From Schistosoma haematobium (lineage: Eukaryota; Platyhelminthes; Trematoda; Strigeidida; Schistosomatidae): a DNA stretch of 64,000 nucleotides. Each line of letters opens with the position of its first letter. The stretch's first letter is position 1. The translations under genes and the position numbers were made by a program. Shown here piece by piece: positions 48,985-60,100 of the stretch. The stretch is from the NCBI RefSeq assembly GCF_000699445.3, contig NC_067195.1, positions 81,214,569 to 81,278,568 of the forward strand, read 5' to 3'. The notes beneath the pieces were generated by a model. It worked only from the letters and a program-made list of their open reading frames with translations, was not told the origin of the DNA and did no database searches.

Positions 48985-49475
48985 AGTATAGGGGTTGTGG
49001 AGATTATTAAGTTTTTGATTGAGATCATGAACCGATTGGTGTTAGACCAGCACCTTTGGAAACCTGGAAACAGTGGACGGCCGATTCGTCCTATTGTGGG
49101 ACTCCTCAGCAGTGTGCTTCCACGGTCCCCTCGCGGGGTTCGAACCCAGGGCCCTCGGTCTCGCTCGTGAACGCTTAACCTACTGGACCACTGAACCGGC
49201 ATCCGATGGTGATAGTGTCTGGCATCAGCCAATCCACGAAATTGCGCGACCATTTTCCATTGTACTGAGGTAGATACCTGTCTCTACCCGACATGGATTA
49301 GCTCCACTGGTCACGGCTTCTCACCAGAACTCCGAGAATTTCCTCACGAAGCTAGTCACTAGTGAGCACAGCAGTGCACACTGCTGAGGAGTCCCACAAT
49401 AAGACGAAACGACCGTCCAGTGCTTCCAGGTTTCCAAAGGTGGTCTAATATCAATCGGTTCATGATCTCAATCAA
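48985..49475. repeat. Hammerhead repeat B, inverted pair
   Basis: The left unit is complete and antisense: terminus TATAGGGGTTGTGGAGATT, antisense ribozyme, antisense B box (GGTTCGAACCC near 49137), antisense A box and the body to GTCACTAGTGAGCACAG. The right unit is only the sense 3' part with a hammerhead (49378-49423) and tail. On the left the core has GAATC for GAAAC. Confidence 0.8.
49378..49423 (+). ncRNA. Hammerhead ribozyme, type B
   Basis: Stem I 5' side CACTG, box CTGAGGA, stem II GTCC/AGAC (one mismatch at the base of the loop), GAAAC, stem III CGACCG, GTC, stem I 3' side CAGTG. Cleavage is predicted after 49417. All core bases match the consensus. Confidence 0.75.
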
Positions 49476-49969
49476 AAATAGTGGTAAAGTATTAATTAAG
49501 TAGATCACTCTTTTTACTTAGATAACTAATAATAAGCATAAAATACATATTATTAATAAAGTACATCAATAGAAAACATTAATGATTATTATCTAAGGTG
49601 GTAAGTTTAGTGAAATATTTAATGCATCCGTTAATAGTTTCTTTTTATTTCACTACTTTCATTATATGTTTATATAATGAAATGAATTTCAATAGTAAAT
49701 ATGTATTACTATGAAATTTGTAATAAGACTATTTATTTATTCATAATCATGTACTTGTTTTTTTTGGAAACACAAGTTTAATTAAGGACAAAATAAAACA
49801 AAGATGAATTCATAGCTAATCAATTAAAACACAGTTATATGAATAAAGAATATTCTCTATATTGAACTCTGAACAGATTAATGTTCTAAATGAATGAATA
49901 ATCTTAAAGTAAATACAGCTTTTAAAACTAAGAAGATTTAGGATTAATAATGTGATGCTATAAAAATAG
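49476..49969. other. AT-rich sequence, no gene seen
   Basis: No assignment could be made. Confidence 0.5.
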
Positions 49970-50085
49970 TGGATGTGTACTTCTGAAGAAGTCACATACT
50001 AGGACGAAATGACCATTCAATGCTTCCAGATTTTTAATAGTGATCTAACATTGATCGATTCGTGATCTCAATCATAAAATTTACT
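49970..50085 (+). repeat. Family B 3' fragment, decayed
   Basis: CTTCTGAAGAAGTCACATAC, AGGACGAAATGACCATTC, AATGCTTCCAG and the tail to ATCTCAATCA. Confidence 0.6.
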
Positions 50086-50599
50086 GTTGCAATGATTAAT
50101 AAGCGAAGTTAAGTTACATAAGTTTATATATTAGATTGTAAAATTTCGGTGAATAATAACCACAATGAATATGATTAATATAAGAAGTAATAATGTAATT
50201 ACAAAACAGAACAACTGATTTGTTAAGGATTATGTAATATATGAAATAAAGAGAATTCAGTGAGAAACAATACATTTATAATCATTAGAATGAATCCCGA
50301 CTGTTATGAATGATGAACAATTGTTTCGTTTTCGGATAGATATATACATTTTTAAGGAGCATTGGATAACCATTTTTCAAAGCTAGAATAGGACGTTACT
50401 ACTGACGTTACTACATTGACTCTGACAGATATCAAGCATTAAATGATCAAACTTGATTTTAAACAACAGAGTTGATATTTAGTGGTTTATCTTTCCATAC
50501 GAATACAAAACAAATGTTTTGTCTTCTGTAACCCTCAAACGTTACCCAACTAAAGTATGTCCATGATGTAAACTATCTTCGAATTTTATCTATCTAAAA

Positions 50600-50740
50600 T
50601 ATCGCTATAATTCACACGATTTAAAGCCACTTATACAAGTGGCCATATTACAACTGGATCAACAGGATTTATCCAGCAGATAGGCTTGGACAAACGTAAC
50701 GTTGTTCATTACTTAGTGAACACTCAATTAAGCAACAGAA
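50600..50740 (+). repeat. Family C body fragment, decayed
   Basis: ACAAGTGGCCATATTACAAC, GGATCAACAGGATTTATC and CATTACTTAGTGAACACTCA parallel the body seen at 45410-45500. Confidence 0.4.
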
Positions 50741-51371
50741 CCTCTTAATTTGGGATTGTACGTCATCATATCCCCAAAAGTTTAAATGCGGAATGTTTAC
50801 GTTTAACAGTTAACACAATATCGTTGGTTAGGAATCTATGAGATTCATATGTTGCAACTTTTGGTTCAAGAAATATAATCGAATATAGATTGATTGATTG
50901 AATGATTGATTATATTGAAGAACAACCAATAAATATATTCTCCATATTGATTGAAATCTGAGAAATAATGCGCCATTATTAAATACAACACAAAATAGCA
51001 CACAAATTACCATTATATCCTGAATTATATTTCTTTTAAAATATTTTATCTTTCTATTAACAAAACTACGTTAAGTGTATACAAGCAAATATACATAGTT
51101 GAATAGAAACTATTTGTTTACATCAATTATAGCTAAACTCATTTGTTGTTTTACAAAAAGCTTATCGTTGAATTTAATCACAGAAAAAAACACAGCTTGA
51201 TTGCGAGACATATAGTGAAAAAATAACCATGTGAATAATTTGAGGATAACATAGGACATTGTTTAGTTAATAAATACACTCATGCAAAACTGATTGAGAA
51301 ATTATATTATATTCATAGTACTATTCATATTGCTGATTAAAGTAGTAACACATTTGATAAAATGATAACTA
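50741..51371. other. AT-rich sequence, no gene seen
   Basis: No assignment could be made. Confidence 0.5.
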
Positions 51372-51700
51372 AAACGGAATTTCAATGGTTGAGATCACAA
51401 GTCAATTGAAGCTAGACCACCATGGAAAATCTGGAAGTACTGGACAACCGTTTCGTCCTATTATGGGAATCTTCAGCAGTGTGCATCCATGACCTTGCCT
51501 CGCGAGGTTTGAACCCAGGACCTATTAGTCTAGCGCGCGAGTGCAAGGCGGGATCAAGGATGCGCACTGCTGAGGAATCCCACAATAGGACGAAACGGTC
51601 GTCCAGAGCTTCTAGGTTTTGCATGATGGTCTAGATTTATTTGACTCATGATCTCAACCATCGAAATCACTATATTATTCACAAAAACCCTTTTGATATA
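51372..51700. repeat. Hammerhead repeat B, inverted pair close to an exon
   Basis: The antisense unit (tail, CGTTTCGTCC, antisense B box GGTTTGAACCC near 51507) joins the sense 3' part at about 51547. The sense hammerhead lies at 51564-51609. It ends with ACAAAAACCCTTTTGATAT, the terminal repeat. It stops about 75 bp before the splice acceptor of the Kazal exon. Confidence 0.8.
51564..51609 (+). ncRNA. Hammerhead ribozyme, type B, near an exon
   Basis: Stem I GCACTG/CAGAGC (one mismatch), CTGAGGA intact, stem II ATCC/GGAC (first pair lost), GAAAC intact, CGGTCG, GTC. Cleavage is predicted after 51603, 170 bp upstream of the exon and in the sense of the gene. Confidence 0.7.
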
Positions 51701-51773
51701 CCAGAATTCACGAGAAAGGAAGTTTTACATTCTTTAATAATTCCTTTTCGTTTTTTTTGTCTTCGATTTTCAG

Positions 51774-52064
51774 ATGGTTGTTCCAAACGTGAATGTCGTT
51801 TTGGTGCAATCTGTGAAGAATGGTTATCAAAAGACTCTGATCAACTTATTGGTGTCTGTGTATGTCCAACATTAATGGATATGGCAAAAAATCATATGTG
51901 TAATATGAATAGTGGTACAATATGTACAGTTAATGGTTTATTTTATTTGAATGAATGTGTTATGCTACATCAAGCTTGTTTAAAACAAACTGAAATGAAA
52001 CCAATGAATTTAAATGTTTTCAGTAGAATATTATCTCAAAATGATTGTAGTCAATTAATTGAAA
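51774..52064 (+). CDS. Agrin-like protein, follistatin/Kazal exon
   Basis: The 291-bp exon is phase 1 at both ends, with acceptor TTTTCAG and donor GTAAGC. It encodes 97 residues. Cys-rich start CSKRECRFGAICEEW is the N-terminal hairpin of a follistatin-type domain. CVCP follows, then the Kazal part with MCNMNSGTIC, NGLFYLNEC and a final Cys in SQNDC. FGAxC followed by CVCP and a YxNEC block is the pattern of agrin's follistatin repeats. Kazal folds bind serine proteases or other extracellular proteins; here the role is likely structural. The region before 51774 that stays open in this frame is repeat and intron. Confidence 0.85.
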
Positions 52065-52904
52065 GTAAGCGGAACAATGTTTTCATACTTGATATTTCTC
52101 TACCTAATTAACAAATTGACTTATAATAATTAAAATAATATTGTAGTTTATTAAGTCTATAGTGAAAACACAAAATAGTAAACAGGTGTTGGTTGTCCGA
52201 CACACTATTCTTCTAATCTTCAATATGAAGTTGGACTTGTCAGGAGTTAAGTGCTAGTCACTAGCTGGTTGTCACATCATATTTAAATTAGATCTAAAGG
52301 AGAATTTTATCGTCAAGCGCTGATTCTGTGGTTTAAATTTTCAAAGGTTCACCGTTAAAGTCTTAGGATTTATTCCTAGGGGAGTCTAGGGTACGTAACA
52401 AGATAAAATGTCATGTTCCCTGTGATTTCCAGTGGTACCCCAAATGAGACCATCTGTAATGAGCGCAGCCTATAAATTAAGTCACTCACATCAAAACCTT
52501 TGGTAAACTAAAAACATAAGGTACACTTGTAAAATTCATGAAAAACTGTTACATGTCTACGTCTGTTTAAGTTTCATAAGTATTATTACATATTACAATT
52601 TTGGGCAATGTAAGAACAACCAAGTTCTTCAAACGCTAATTAGCTGTAATTAACCTATAATTACAAGTAATTATGATCAAAAACTATTTTATCATATTTT
52701 AACTCATCCATCTGAGATGAATGCTGAAAGTCCGACAGACAATAGCAAAGAGCAAGGACATAACATTTGATATTCATCATACTGACAAAGATCGATGTTT
52801 TTCCCATTTTTTTCTACTCATCCATTGATATTCGTTTCTTGAGTGACCCATTGAGTTGTTCCTGAAGTTTTTTTGAAATTCATTAATTAATAAAACTTTT
52901 AAAT
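52065..52904. other. AT-rich sequence, no gene seen
   Basis: No assignment. The stretch 52320-52420 (GGATTTATTCCTAGGGGAG) may be a decayed repeat. Confidence 0.4.
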
Positions 52905-53500
52905 AGCTGATATCATGAGTCAATTGAAGCTAGACCATCATGGAAAACCTGGAAGCACTGGACAGCTGTCTCGTCTTATTGTGGGACTCCTCAGCGGTTC
53001 GTATCCACGATCCCGCCTGGCGAGATTCGAACCCAGAACGAACCGGCCTCGCGTGCGAACACCTAGCATCTAGACCAACGAGTCGGAATTCAACGGTGTT
53101 AATGTCTAACTTTGACTAATCCACGAAATTAAGTAACACGTCCACCATTGTCTTCAGTGAGTTACTATCTCACAACAGTAGAGTTTAACCGGGTCTATTG
53201 TGAGATAGGAACACATTGGTGAATGCGCCGTTCAATTTCGTGGATAAGTTGAAGTTAGACATTAACACCGTTGGATGCCGAATCTTTGGTCTAAAGTCTA
53301 AGCATTCGCACATGAGACCAGTTCGTTCTGGGTTCGAATCTCAGGAGGCAGAATCGTTGGTGCACACCAATGAGTAGTTCCACAATAGAACGTAACAGCC
53401 GTCAAACAGTACTTCCAGGTTTTCCATGGTGGTAATCTAGCTTCAATTAACTCATGATCTCAACTATCAAAATTACTATAATATCCCCAAAAATTCCTTT
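52905..53500. repeat. Hammerhead repeat B, complete head-to-head pair
   Basis: An almost symmetric palindrome. Antisense unit: tail CATGAGTCAATTGAAGC, antisense ribozyme at about 52960-53010, antisense B box GATTCGAACCC, antisense A box and body. The centre is at about 53165-53205 (CTCACAAC facing TTGTGAG). The sense unit mirrors it: body, B box GGTTCGAATCTC, ribozyme block, tail. Both cores carry changes (GAGAC left; GATGAGTAG and CGTAACAG right). Confidence 0.8.
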
Positions 53501-53990
53501 ATAATATTCATTAATTAAACGTTGAATATTCTACTTTCATTAATGTTGACTTTTCTTTTTTCTGTTTTAAATTATGGTAAATTAATACGAATATTGGACA
53601 CTGTCATACATTCTTTTTCTAACTGTATGAAATAATCATTAGTTTACTTAATACCAATATATATATATATGTATTCAATTTGTTTATGGGCTATAATAAA
53701 ACATTTTAGAATAATATCATTTACAGGTAACAAGAATATAATTTTGTTTACTTATAATTGTACTCATTTCCTTTTTGTCTCTATTCTAACAAATAAGTAA
53801 TTGATCATTATAAAACTGACAATTATTGGTGTTTTTTTTTTGTTTTATTAAAAATGGATACTCAATAATAATATGTCAATAAATATTGGAAAGTATTCCA
53901 TTTTTGAATGTGTCCAAACATATTGAAGTTCTTCATAGGTGGAAAACTTTGACAATATATATGTATATATTAATAGGGGGATAAGTTTGT
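53501..53990. other. AT-rich sequence, no gene seen
   Basis: No assignment could be made. Confidence 0.5.
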
Positions 53991-53995
53991 GTAGG

Positions 53996-55620
53996 GTACA
54001 CATGATTAATCAGAAAATTGAATTTACATAAATTAAAAGCTTTTTAATCAAACGGTCATTAATATGATGTAGTATCCTCAACAGTTTCAGTATATATCAT
54101 CAAGTGAAGAACGGGAGTAACTACACATCAGATATTGAGTAGTAACTATATTAGGTTAAGCATTTTTCAAAAAAAAAGGAATTAAGAAGATATGCAAGTT
54201 ATATCTCGGTGCAAAATGTTCCATATGTTATTAGGATTTTCTCAAAATTCTGATTTCGTCTCAAGGTTTAATAAATCCAGTTAGTGGTTAATAATGAAAT
54301 TCAGGATGCGTATTATTTTCTACTAGGCACAAAAAGTACTGCGGAAAAGTGTTGCGTTTGAATCTGGTCGTAAGTATCAACACTGTGATCCCGGTATACT
54401 TGTCTGACTAGTCTCAAACGAAACATTTTATGTTAGAAAATAAACCTCATCTAACTTGGTGATATGTAGATGATGTAATGAGAAGTAGTTTATCTGAATC
54501 ATCTGATAGATAAATTACCACAAAAAATTTTAAATAGTTTGATTATAGGTTAACTCATTAAGACGTATTTTGTGGGAAAAGAAAACCTTAAACTAGACAA
54601 ACGCAAAGGAATAACAAGTAAAACGGGGGAAATTTTCATACATACATACATTACTAGATATTAAATTATAATTAATAAAACCAGGATAGGAATTTTGAAA
54701 AATTTTGAACTCATAAATGAGAACCGAATGGCTAATACTCCAACAAACGTTTACGTTCCTCTAAGACGACTACTACATAGAACTACAAAGATTGAATTAA
54801 GATCATTTCTGTGACTTGTTTCAGCAATATAGGTATAACAATAAAGGAAAAGGATCGTTTACTGCCATTTTCTATTACAATCATTGAAATTTCATCATCG
54901 CACTGTCATATAAGATTTCTGATCTCCTTGATCCTCATTTTCTTATCACTATCATCACAAGTCATTGACTAAAGACTATCTCATAGCTATTCATAATATA
55001 ACACTGATTGTTCAGTAAGTAACAACCTTTTTAGTGCTTAGTACATCTGACCAAACTGTGTCGACCAAAAAATACAACGAGAACATAACATTTATTAATT
55101 GGATATCACATGCATTGCATTTTATTACTATAGGCAATTACGAAGATCTACATGAGGATTATTATTTAATGTAACTACTTCATTCCTCAAAGATGTAAAT
55201 CACCAAGTGGTTAACTTAGCAATAAGTCTCAAAATTCGACATTTCTTAACATGAGATCGAATAACACTATAAGTAACAGTTCTCCCAAGACTGAGGAATT
55301 ATCTTACAAACGAATATCGACTAGAGTATTTCACGTCAACTATCATCAATCATATAAAACATATTACTTTAATAATACCAGTCCTTATGTCATGTTGATG
55401 GCTTCAGTTATAGAATTATTATGTAATATGACCAAGTAATACTTTTCTTTGTAAGTCATTTAGATCAGTTACTACTCAGTATCTGATGTGTAATTACTCC
55501 CATTCTTAACTTGATGATATATACTGAAACTGTTGAGGATGCTAGATCATATCAATGACCATTTGAATAAAAAGCTTTTAATTTATGTAAATTTAATTTC
55601 CTGATTAATCAAGTGTATAC
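53996..55620. mobile_element. 1.6-kb element with about 155-bp terminal inverted repeats
   Basis: The left arm (about 53996-54150) and right arm (about 55464-55620) are reverse complements with scattered differences. Shared words: GATTAATCAG, TTTACATAAATTAAAAGCTT, CCTCAACAGTTTCAGTATAT, ATCATCAAGT and ACACATCAGATA. The interior (54.15-55.46 kb) is AT-rich with no transposase-like frame; the only longer frame (55251-55439, +) is unrecognisable. It fits a non-autonomous DNA transposon or a foldback element. Exact ends and a target duplication were not found. Confidence 0.65.
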
Positions 55621-55818
55621 ATTTTACTGATTATAAGATGAATTATGAATGACACCCAACCATTCTATAAAGTGTAAATACAGTAATAATGGATGATTAA
55701 TTGTATTAAGTATAATAATAATAATGAGGATATTAGTTATTTTTAAGAGTAACGTATGAAATATTTAGCAGCTAAATGTTTTATTTAAAATCCTCCATGA
55801 CCTTGATACATAACATTT

Positions 55819-56184
55819 TGTTATAGCTTTAAGTTGGTGGTCGATTTCTACCCTGTGTTATTGATCGATTACAGTGACAGTGACACGTAAACACGGACGG
55901 ACGGCCTAGAGTCTCGATTGGTTTGCGCTTCCCTGTCTAGCCCAGTCACTTGAGTCCAGAACACAAGTCACAGCCTCTAAGTTATGAATCATTATATTTC
56001 AAACATACTTTGTTTATATACCAATCAAGCATACCACATCGTACCATAAAAATAGAAAACAACATTTTGTACAATATTCAACAAGTGAACAGATATCGAC
56101 CAATAGAAAATATCCATTTAAAGTCCAAGGACACCATTGGACTTAACATGATAATTATCGGTTTATTCCTCCGCATCCACAACA
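55819..56184 (-). repeat. 3' LTR of the compact element
   Basis: Shares its 221 bp next to the polypurine tract (55964-56184) with the other LTR at all but two positions, but the outer 145 bp are strongly diverged. The frame crossing it on the + strand (55950-56201) is chance. Confidence 0.85.
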
Positions 56185-57058
56185 CCTCCCCTTTTTTTTG
56201 AAGATCCGGAGTTGACATCCGGATTTTGAAATTTTCTGGGTTCATCCCCCCCCCACAAAATAATGTTGGGTCCTCATATTCCCAAGTTAGAATTAATTTG
56301 ACTTTATTTAACACATAATTGTCAGATTGAACAGAGAAGTCACTGAAAGTGATTAAATAGTGGGGAACAATGTCGCTTGATATGAGGTCATCAACGTTTG
56401 ATTCTTCTGGAACATTATCATGGGATTTGTTGAAAATCTCATTTGTAAACAGTTGATCACTGAGATAATCAACATCTATCAAAATTGTATTAGATTTCTG
56501 ATCATCATTCGATGCATCTAACACATTTTCTGGTACAAGAGGATCTAGATAATAAGATTCGTCAGAATCTCCTGTTGTTGAATGATGAGGACCATTTGAA
56601 ACATCTGGATTCAGTGTACTGCACGATTTGTTCCCTGTTCCGTTGTGGGCGGGTACTGCAATTAATTTATGAGCATTTAATGAGAGATCTTCCTGTGAGC
56701 TGGGTACATCATTGTCTGCACACGTTTCAGGAACAGTGGGATTTGAACCCACGACAGGGAATGTTTCGGAATTCGACATTTCTGGACAACTGGGCGGATC
56801 ATGAATGACTTCCTCGTTTACATCACTGGTCGTCCGGGATTCACAGAGGCTTTTATAAACAGCTTCATATGTTCTGCAGTTGTTTTCCAGCTCAGTCTGC
56901 AGATGAGAAATGAACTTACCAACTTCTGTTGCATTTCCGAAACATGGAAAATTTACCAACAGTGTGCGTAAATTTTCTAAAAAATTTAACTGGCTATTTT
57001 TGAAACACTGCTGTTGTTGCTCAAGTAGAAGCTGTAATTGACCGGAAAAGGTAGTCAT
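56078..57058 (-). CDS. Gag-like or chimeric ORF of the compact LTR element
   Basis: The frame stays open from ATG at 57058-57056 to a stop inside the LTR, about 326 residues. The N-terminus is glutamine-rich with a likely coiled coil (residues 5-75, LLEQQQQCF, NFLENLRTLL, FISHLQTELEN), as in gag proteins of Gypsy-like elements. The middle is acidic and Ser/Asn-rich. There is no CCHC zinc knuckle and no enzyme motif. The C-terminal part (TWEYEDPTLFCGGGM) lies just before the polypurine tract and may be what is left of the end of a longer polyprotein after deletion. The frame extends 41 codons upstream only through a non-ATG start and is blocked by a stop in the uninterrupted element. Confidence 0.6.
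   Translation of the reverse strand: MTTFSGQLQLLLEQQQQCFKNSQLNFLENLRTLLVNFPCFGNATEVGKFISHLQTELENNCRTYEAVYKSLCESRTTSDVNEEVIHDPPSCPEMSNSETFPVVGSNPTVPETCADNDVPSSQEDLSLNAHKLIAVPAHNGTGNKSCSTLNPDVSNGPHHSTTGDSDESYYLDPLVPENVLDASNDDQKSNTILIDVDYLSDQLFTNEIFNKSHDNVPEESNVDDLISSDIVPHYLITFSDFSVQSDNYVLNKVKLILTWEYEDPTLFCGGGMNPENFKIRMSTPDLQKKGEVLWMRRNKPIIIMLSPMVSLDFKWIFSIGRYLFTC
56185..56199 (-). promoter_or_regulatory. Polypurine tract
   Basis: On the - strand AAAAAAAAGGGGAGG lies directly before the LTR start TGTTGTGG. This is the expected position for priming of plus-strand DNA synthesis. Confidence 0.8.
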
Positions 57059-57187
57059 TTTTTTCTTTTCAGCACCAGGAATGAAAATTAACTGTAGGGA
57101 TAATGACAAATGTTGCTCAAGGACGCTGATGATAAATCTGGACTCTGATTGGTCGAAACAATTAGCCTGAATCTCGTCCAATTACAA

Positions 57188-60100
57188 CTCCGCCTGGAGT
57201 CCCTCCGGGGGCTACTGCCGGTCCCAAGCCCGGATGAAGGAGGAGGGTTGGGCATGGGGTTAGCGTCCCCATCCCGTAGAAAACTAACTCGCTAAAAAAA
57301 CGCTAACCAGAAAAAATTATTCAAACCTTTTAGACTCTGCCCTGGGAGTCAGAAGATCTTCATTTAGAAGAATTATGACGCCTCATGATGAAAGCCGAAT
57401 CCCTTCGGAAGTTATGAGGCCGATGCCCCTTCTGACAACCAGAGCGACCATTTATTTAGGTACATGGAATGTTCGTACAATGTGGGACACCGGAAGAGCC
57501 TTCCAGATTGCTGCAGAAATGAGAAGATACAACCTAGAGGTACTTGGGATCAGTGAAACACATTGGACACAAGTTGGACAACAACGACTAACTACAGGAG
57601 AGCTCCTGTTATACTCCGGCCATGAAGAAGAAAATGCACCACATACACAAGGAGTTGCATTGATGCTGTCCAAACAAGCGCAAAATGTACTTATAGGATG
57701 GGAATCTCATGGACCAAGGATCATCAAAGCCTCCTTCAAAACAAAGAAAGAGGGCATTTCAATGAACATCATCCAATGCTATGCGCCTACCAACGATTAC
57801 AATGAAGACGCTAAAGACCAATTCTACAATAGGTTGCAGTCAATCATCGAGAAGTGCCCAACAAAGCACCTGACCATTCCGATGGGAGATTTCAATGCCA
57901 AGGTTGGAACGGACAACACTGGATATGAAGACATCATGGGACGACACGGACTGGGAGAAAGAAACGAAAATGGCGATAGATTTGCAAATCTATGTGCCTT
58001 CTATAAACTGGTCATAGGCGGCACCATATTCCCACATAAACGCATACACAAAACCACATGGACTTCACCGGATCACTCTACACAAAACCAAATCGACCAT
58101 ATTTGCATCAACAAAACGTTCAGGAGGACTATAGAGGACGTGAGAACCAAGAGAGGAGCTGATATAGCATCAGATCATCACTTACTGGTCGCCAAGATGA
58201 AATTGAAACTCAAGAAGCACTGGACAATGGGGCGGACAATATCACAAAAGTTCAATACGGCCTTTCTTCAGGATACTAACAAACTCAACAAATTCAAGAT
58301 AGTCCTCAGCAACAAGTTCCAGGCCTTTCGTGATCTACTCAATGGAGAAGGAACTACTGCGGAGAGCAACTGGAAGGGGATCAAAGAGGCAATCACTTAA
58401 ACATGTCATGAGGTCCTGGGTCACAAGAAGCACCACCACAAGGAATGGATCACTGTTGATACACTGGATAAGATTCAAGAAAGGAGGAACAAGAAGGCAG
58501 CGATCAATACCAGCCGAACAAGAGCAGAAAAAGCCAAGGCACAAGCTGAATACACGGAAATAAACAAACAAGTGAAGAGGAGCATCAGAACCGACAAACG
58601 TAAATATGTGGAAGATTTAGCAACGACGGCGGAAAAGGCTGCAAGAGAAGGAAACATGAGACAATTGTATGACACGACAAAGAAACTCTCTGGAAATCGC
58701 CGCAAACCAGAACGACCAGTGAAAAATAAGGAAGGCGAGGTAATCACCAACATTGAAGAACAATGACACCGGTGGGTAGAACACTTCAAGGAACTCTTGA
58801 ATCGACTAGCTCCACTGAACCCACCCAACATCGAAGAAGCACCCACGGACCTCCCAATCAATGTTGGTCCACCAACAATTGAAGAAATCAGCATGGCCAT
58901 CAGACAAATCAAGAGTGGCAAAGCAGCAGGACCAGACAACATTCCAGCAGAGGCACTAAAAGCAGACGTAGCGGCAACTACAAGGATACTCCACATTCTC
59001 TTCAATAAGATTTGGGATGAGGAACAAGTACCAACAGACTGGAAAGAAGGACTCCTGATCAAAATACCGAAGAAAGGCGATCTCAGCAAGTGTGATAACT
59101 ACAGGGGCATCACTCTTCTCTCAATACCGGGAAAAGTCTTCAACAGGGTATTGTTAAACAGGATGAAGGACTGCGTAGTCAACCAACTTCGTGACCAACA
59201 GGCAGGATTCCGTAAGGATAGATCGTGTACAGACCAAATCGCAACTCTACGGATCACTGTGGAACAATCAATTGAATGGAATTCATCACTCTACATCAAC
59301 TTCATTGACTACGAAAAGGCATTTGATAGCGTGGACAGAACAACACTATGGAAACTTCTTCGACACTACGGCGTGCCTCAGAAGATAGTCAATATCATAC
59401 AGAACTCATATGATGGATTACACTGCAAAATCGTGCATGGAGGACAGTTGACAAAGTCGTTCGAAGTGAAGACCGGTGTTAGGCAAGGTTGCTTACTCTC
59501 ACTCTTTCCCTTCCTCCTTGTGATCGACTGGATCATGAAGACGTCAACGTCTGAAGGGAAGCGCGGGATACAATGGACATCTAAAATGCAGTTGGATGAT
59601 CTAGACCTCGCAGACGATCTGGCCCTTCTATCTCAAACGCAACAACAGATGCAGGAGAAGACGAACAGTGTGGCAGCATCCTCAGCAGCAATAGGTCTCA
59701 ATATACACAAAGGGAAAAGCAGGATTCTCCGATACAACACATAATGCACCAATCCAATCAAAATTGACGGAGAAGATTTGGAAGATGTAAAAACCTTTAC
59801 GTATTTGGGCAGCATCATTGATGAACAGGGTGGATCTGATGCAGATGTGAAGGCGCGGATCGGCAAAGCAAGAGCAGCACATTTACAACTGAGGAACATC
59901 TGGAACTCAAAGCAACTGTATGTCAAACAACACCAAGGTCAGGATTTTCAATACAAATGTCAAGACAGTTCTACTGTATGGAGTGGAAACCTGGAGAACT
60001 ACGAAAGCCATCATCCAAAAAATACAGGTGTTTATTAACAATTGTCTACGCAAAATACTTCAGATCCATTGGCCGGACACTATTAGCAACAACGTACTGT

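Larger units (their letters stand above)
26881..51773 (+). other. Intron 1 of the agrin-like gene (inferred)
   Basis: Bounded by GTAAGTATTT at the left and a pyrimidine-rich tract plus CAG at the right. Both joining exons are phase 1, and the joint would create an AAT codon. The length is about 24.9 kb. Nearly everything recognisable inside is repeat-derived. A missed small exon cannot be excluded. Confidence 0.55.

Noticed and set aside
55950..56201. Paired frames in 55950-56201 and 60585-60851 with near-identical proteins
   Set aside because: They lie in the two LTRs on the strand opposite to the element, so identity reflects LTR identity and not a gene.
58475..59089. 204-codon open frame on the - strand
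   Set aside because: It is antisense to the RTE polyprotein and is explained by codon bias of the coding strand.
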